Position numbers and translations under genes: made by a program. DNA of 6,009 nt from an uncultured Gammaproteobacteria bacterium. Its GTDB lineage: Bacteria > Pseudomonadota > Gammaproteobacteria > GCA-001735895. Shown here one piece after another: positions 5,929 to 6,009 of the stretch. The stretch's first letter is position 1; each line of letters opens with the position of its first letter. The notes beneath the pieces were generated by a model. That model saw only the letters and a list, made by a program, of their open reading frames with translations, searched no databases and had not been told where the DNA came from. The DNA lies in NCBI GenBank assembly GCA_945787265.1, contig CALZHS010000229.1:1-6009 (forward strand). Reading direction: 5' to 3'.

Positions 5929-6009
5929 ATGAGCAGTAATCACTCGGCGGATGAAAACTCGGGTGCCTGGAATCCCGGTATCAAGTCAACCCTGCCCGTA
6001 AAATACTTG
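5929..6009 (+). CDS. Start of an unidentified gene (partial, cut by window end)
   Basis: An ATG at 5929 opens a frame that runs 27 codons to the window edge, beginning MSSNHSADENSGAWNPG and ending KSTLPVKYL. It lies 59 bp after recG on the same strand. The first residues are polar, with no signal peptide or membrane segment visible, so a soluble protein is likely. No strong ribosome site is seen. I do not recognise the family; chorismate lyase (ubiC) and oxyR occur near recG in some gammaproteobacteria, but the N-terminus matches neither convincingly. A 14-codon frame (5888-5932) ends in a TGA overlapping this ATG. Confidence 0.5.
   Translation, partial: MSSNHSADENSGAWNPGIKSTLPVKYL

Noticed and set aside
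1..6009. CRISPR arrays, tRNA/rRNA genes, insertion sequences or phage genes
   Set aside because: No spaced repeat series, cloverleaf-like segment, transposase motif or terminal repeats were seen; nearly all of the window is accounted for by housekeeping genes.

Overview
The window is a compact bacterial housekeeping cluster read left to right on the + strand: gmk (guanylate kinase), rpoZ (RNA polymerase omega), spoT (bifunctional ppGpp synthetase/hydrolase), ridA (2-aminoacrylate/imine deaminase) and recG (branched-DNA helicase). This gmk-rpoZ-spoT-(trmH or ridA)-recG order is typical of Gammaproteobacteria. A ridA-family gene after spoT, where enterics have trmH, recalls Pseudomonas-like and other non-enteric gammaproteobacteria. 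Protein sequences also look gammaproteobacterial, and base composition is moderately GC-rich. I cannot name a genus.

Layout. Positions 1-120 hold a short upstream region, possibly with the start of a divergent minus-strand gene, a candidate gmk promoter and a perfect 12-bp palindrome. gmk (121-747, TTG start) and rpoZ (828-1118) are separated by 80 bp with a plausible sigma70 promoter. The 130-bp rpoZ-spoT gap contains a strong imperfect inverted repeat (1146-1178), an extended -10 promoter candidate and an AUG-UAG start-stop pair just before spoT. spoT (1249-3414) is complete. A good sigma70-like promoter (3418-3445) precedes ridA (3473-3856), and recG begins 7 bases after ridA ends. The right edge holds the first 27 codons of an unidentified gene (from 5929).

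The main anomaly is in recG. The wedge-domain half (3864-4382) and the helicase half (4379-5869) lie in different frames and overlap by an ATGA stop/start. Compared from memory with E. coli RecG, about 27 residues between the wedge and helicase domains are missing, and the reading frame moves by -1 at the same place. The junction coincides with GGGTTTC, which has the X XXY YYZ form of a -1 slippery site in the upstream frame, with a Shine-Dalgarno-like GAGGGA 14 nt upstream. The explanation could be a disabling deletion, a sequencing or assembly error, a naturally split and translationally coupled RecG, or frameshifting. The sequence alone does not decide; an indel is the conservative reading.

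Functional logic. Gmk feeds the guanine nucleotide pool, SpoT makes and degrades (p)ppGpp, and omega forms part of one ppGpp site on RNA polymerase, so the first three genes share guanine-nucleotide and stringent-response biology. RidA protects PLP enzymes from reactive enamines. RecG remodels stalled forks and recombination intermediates.
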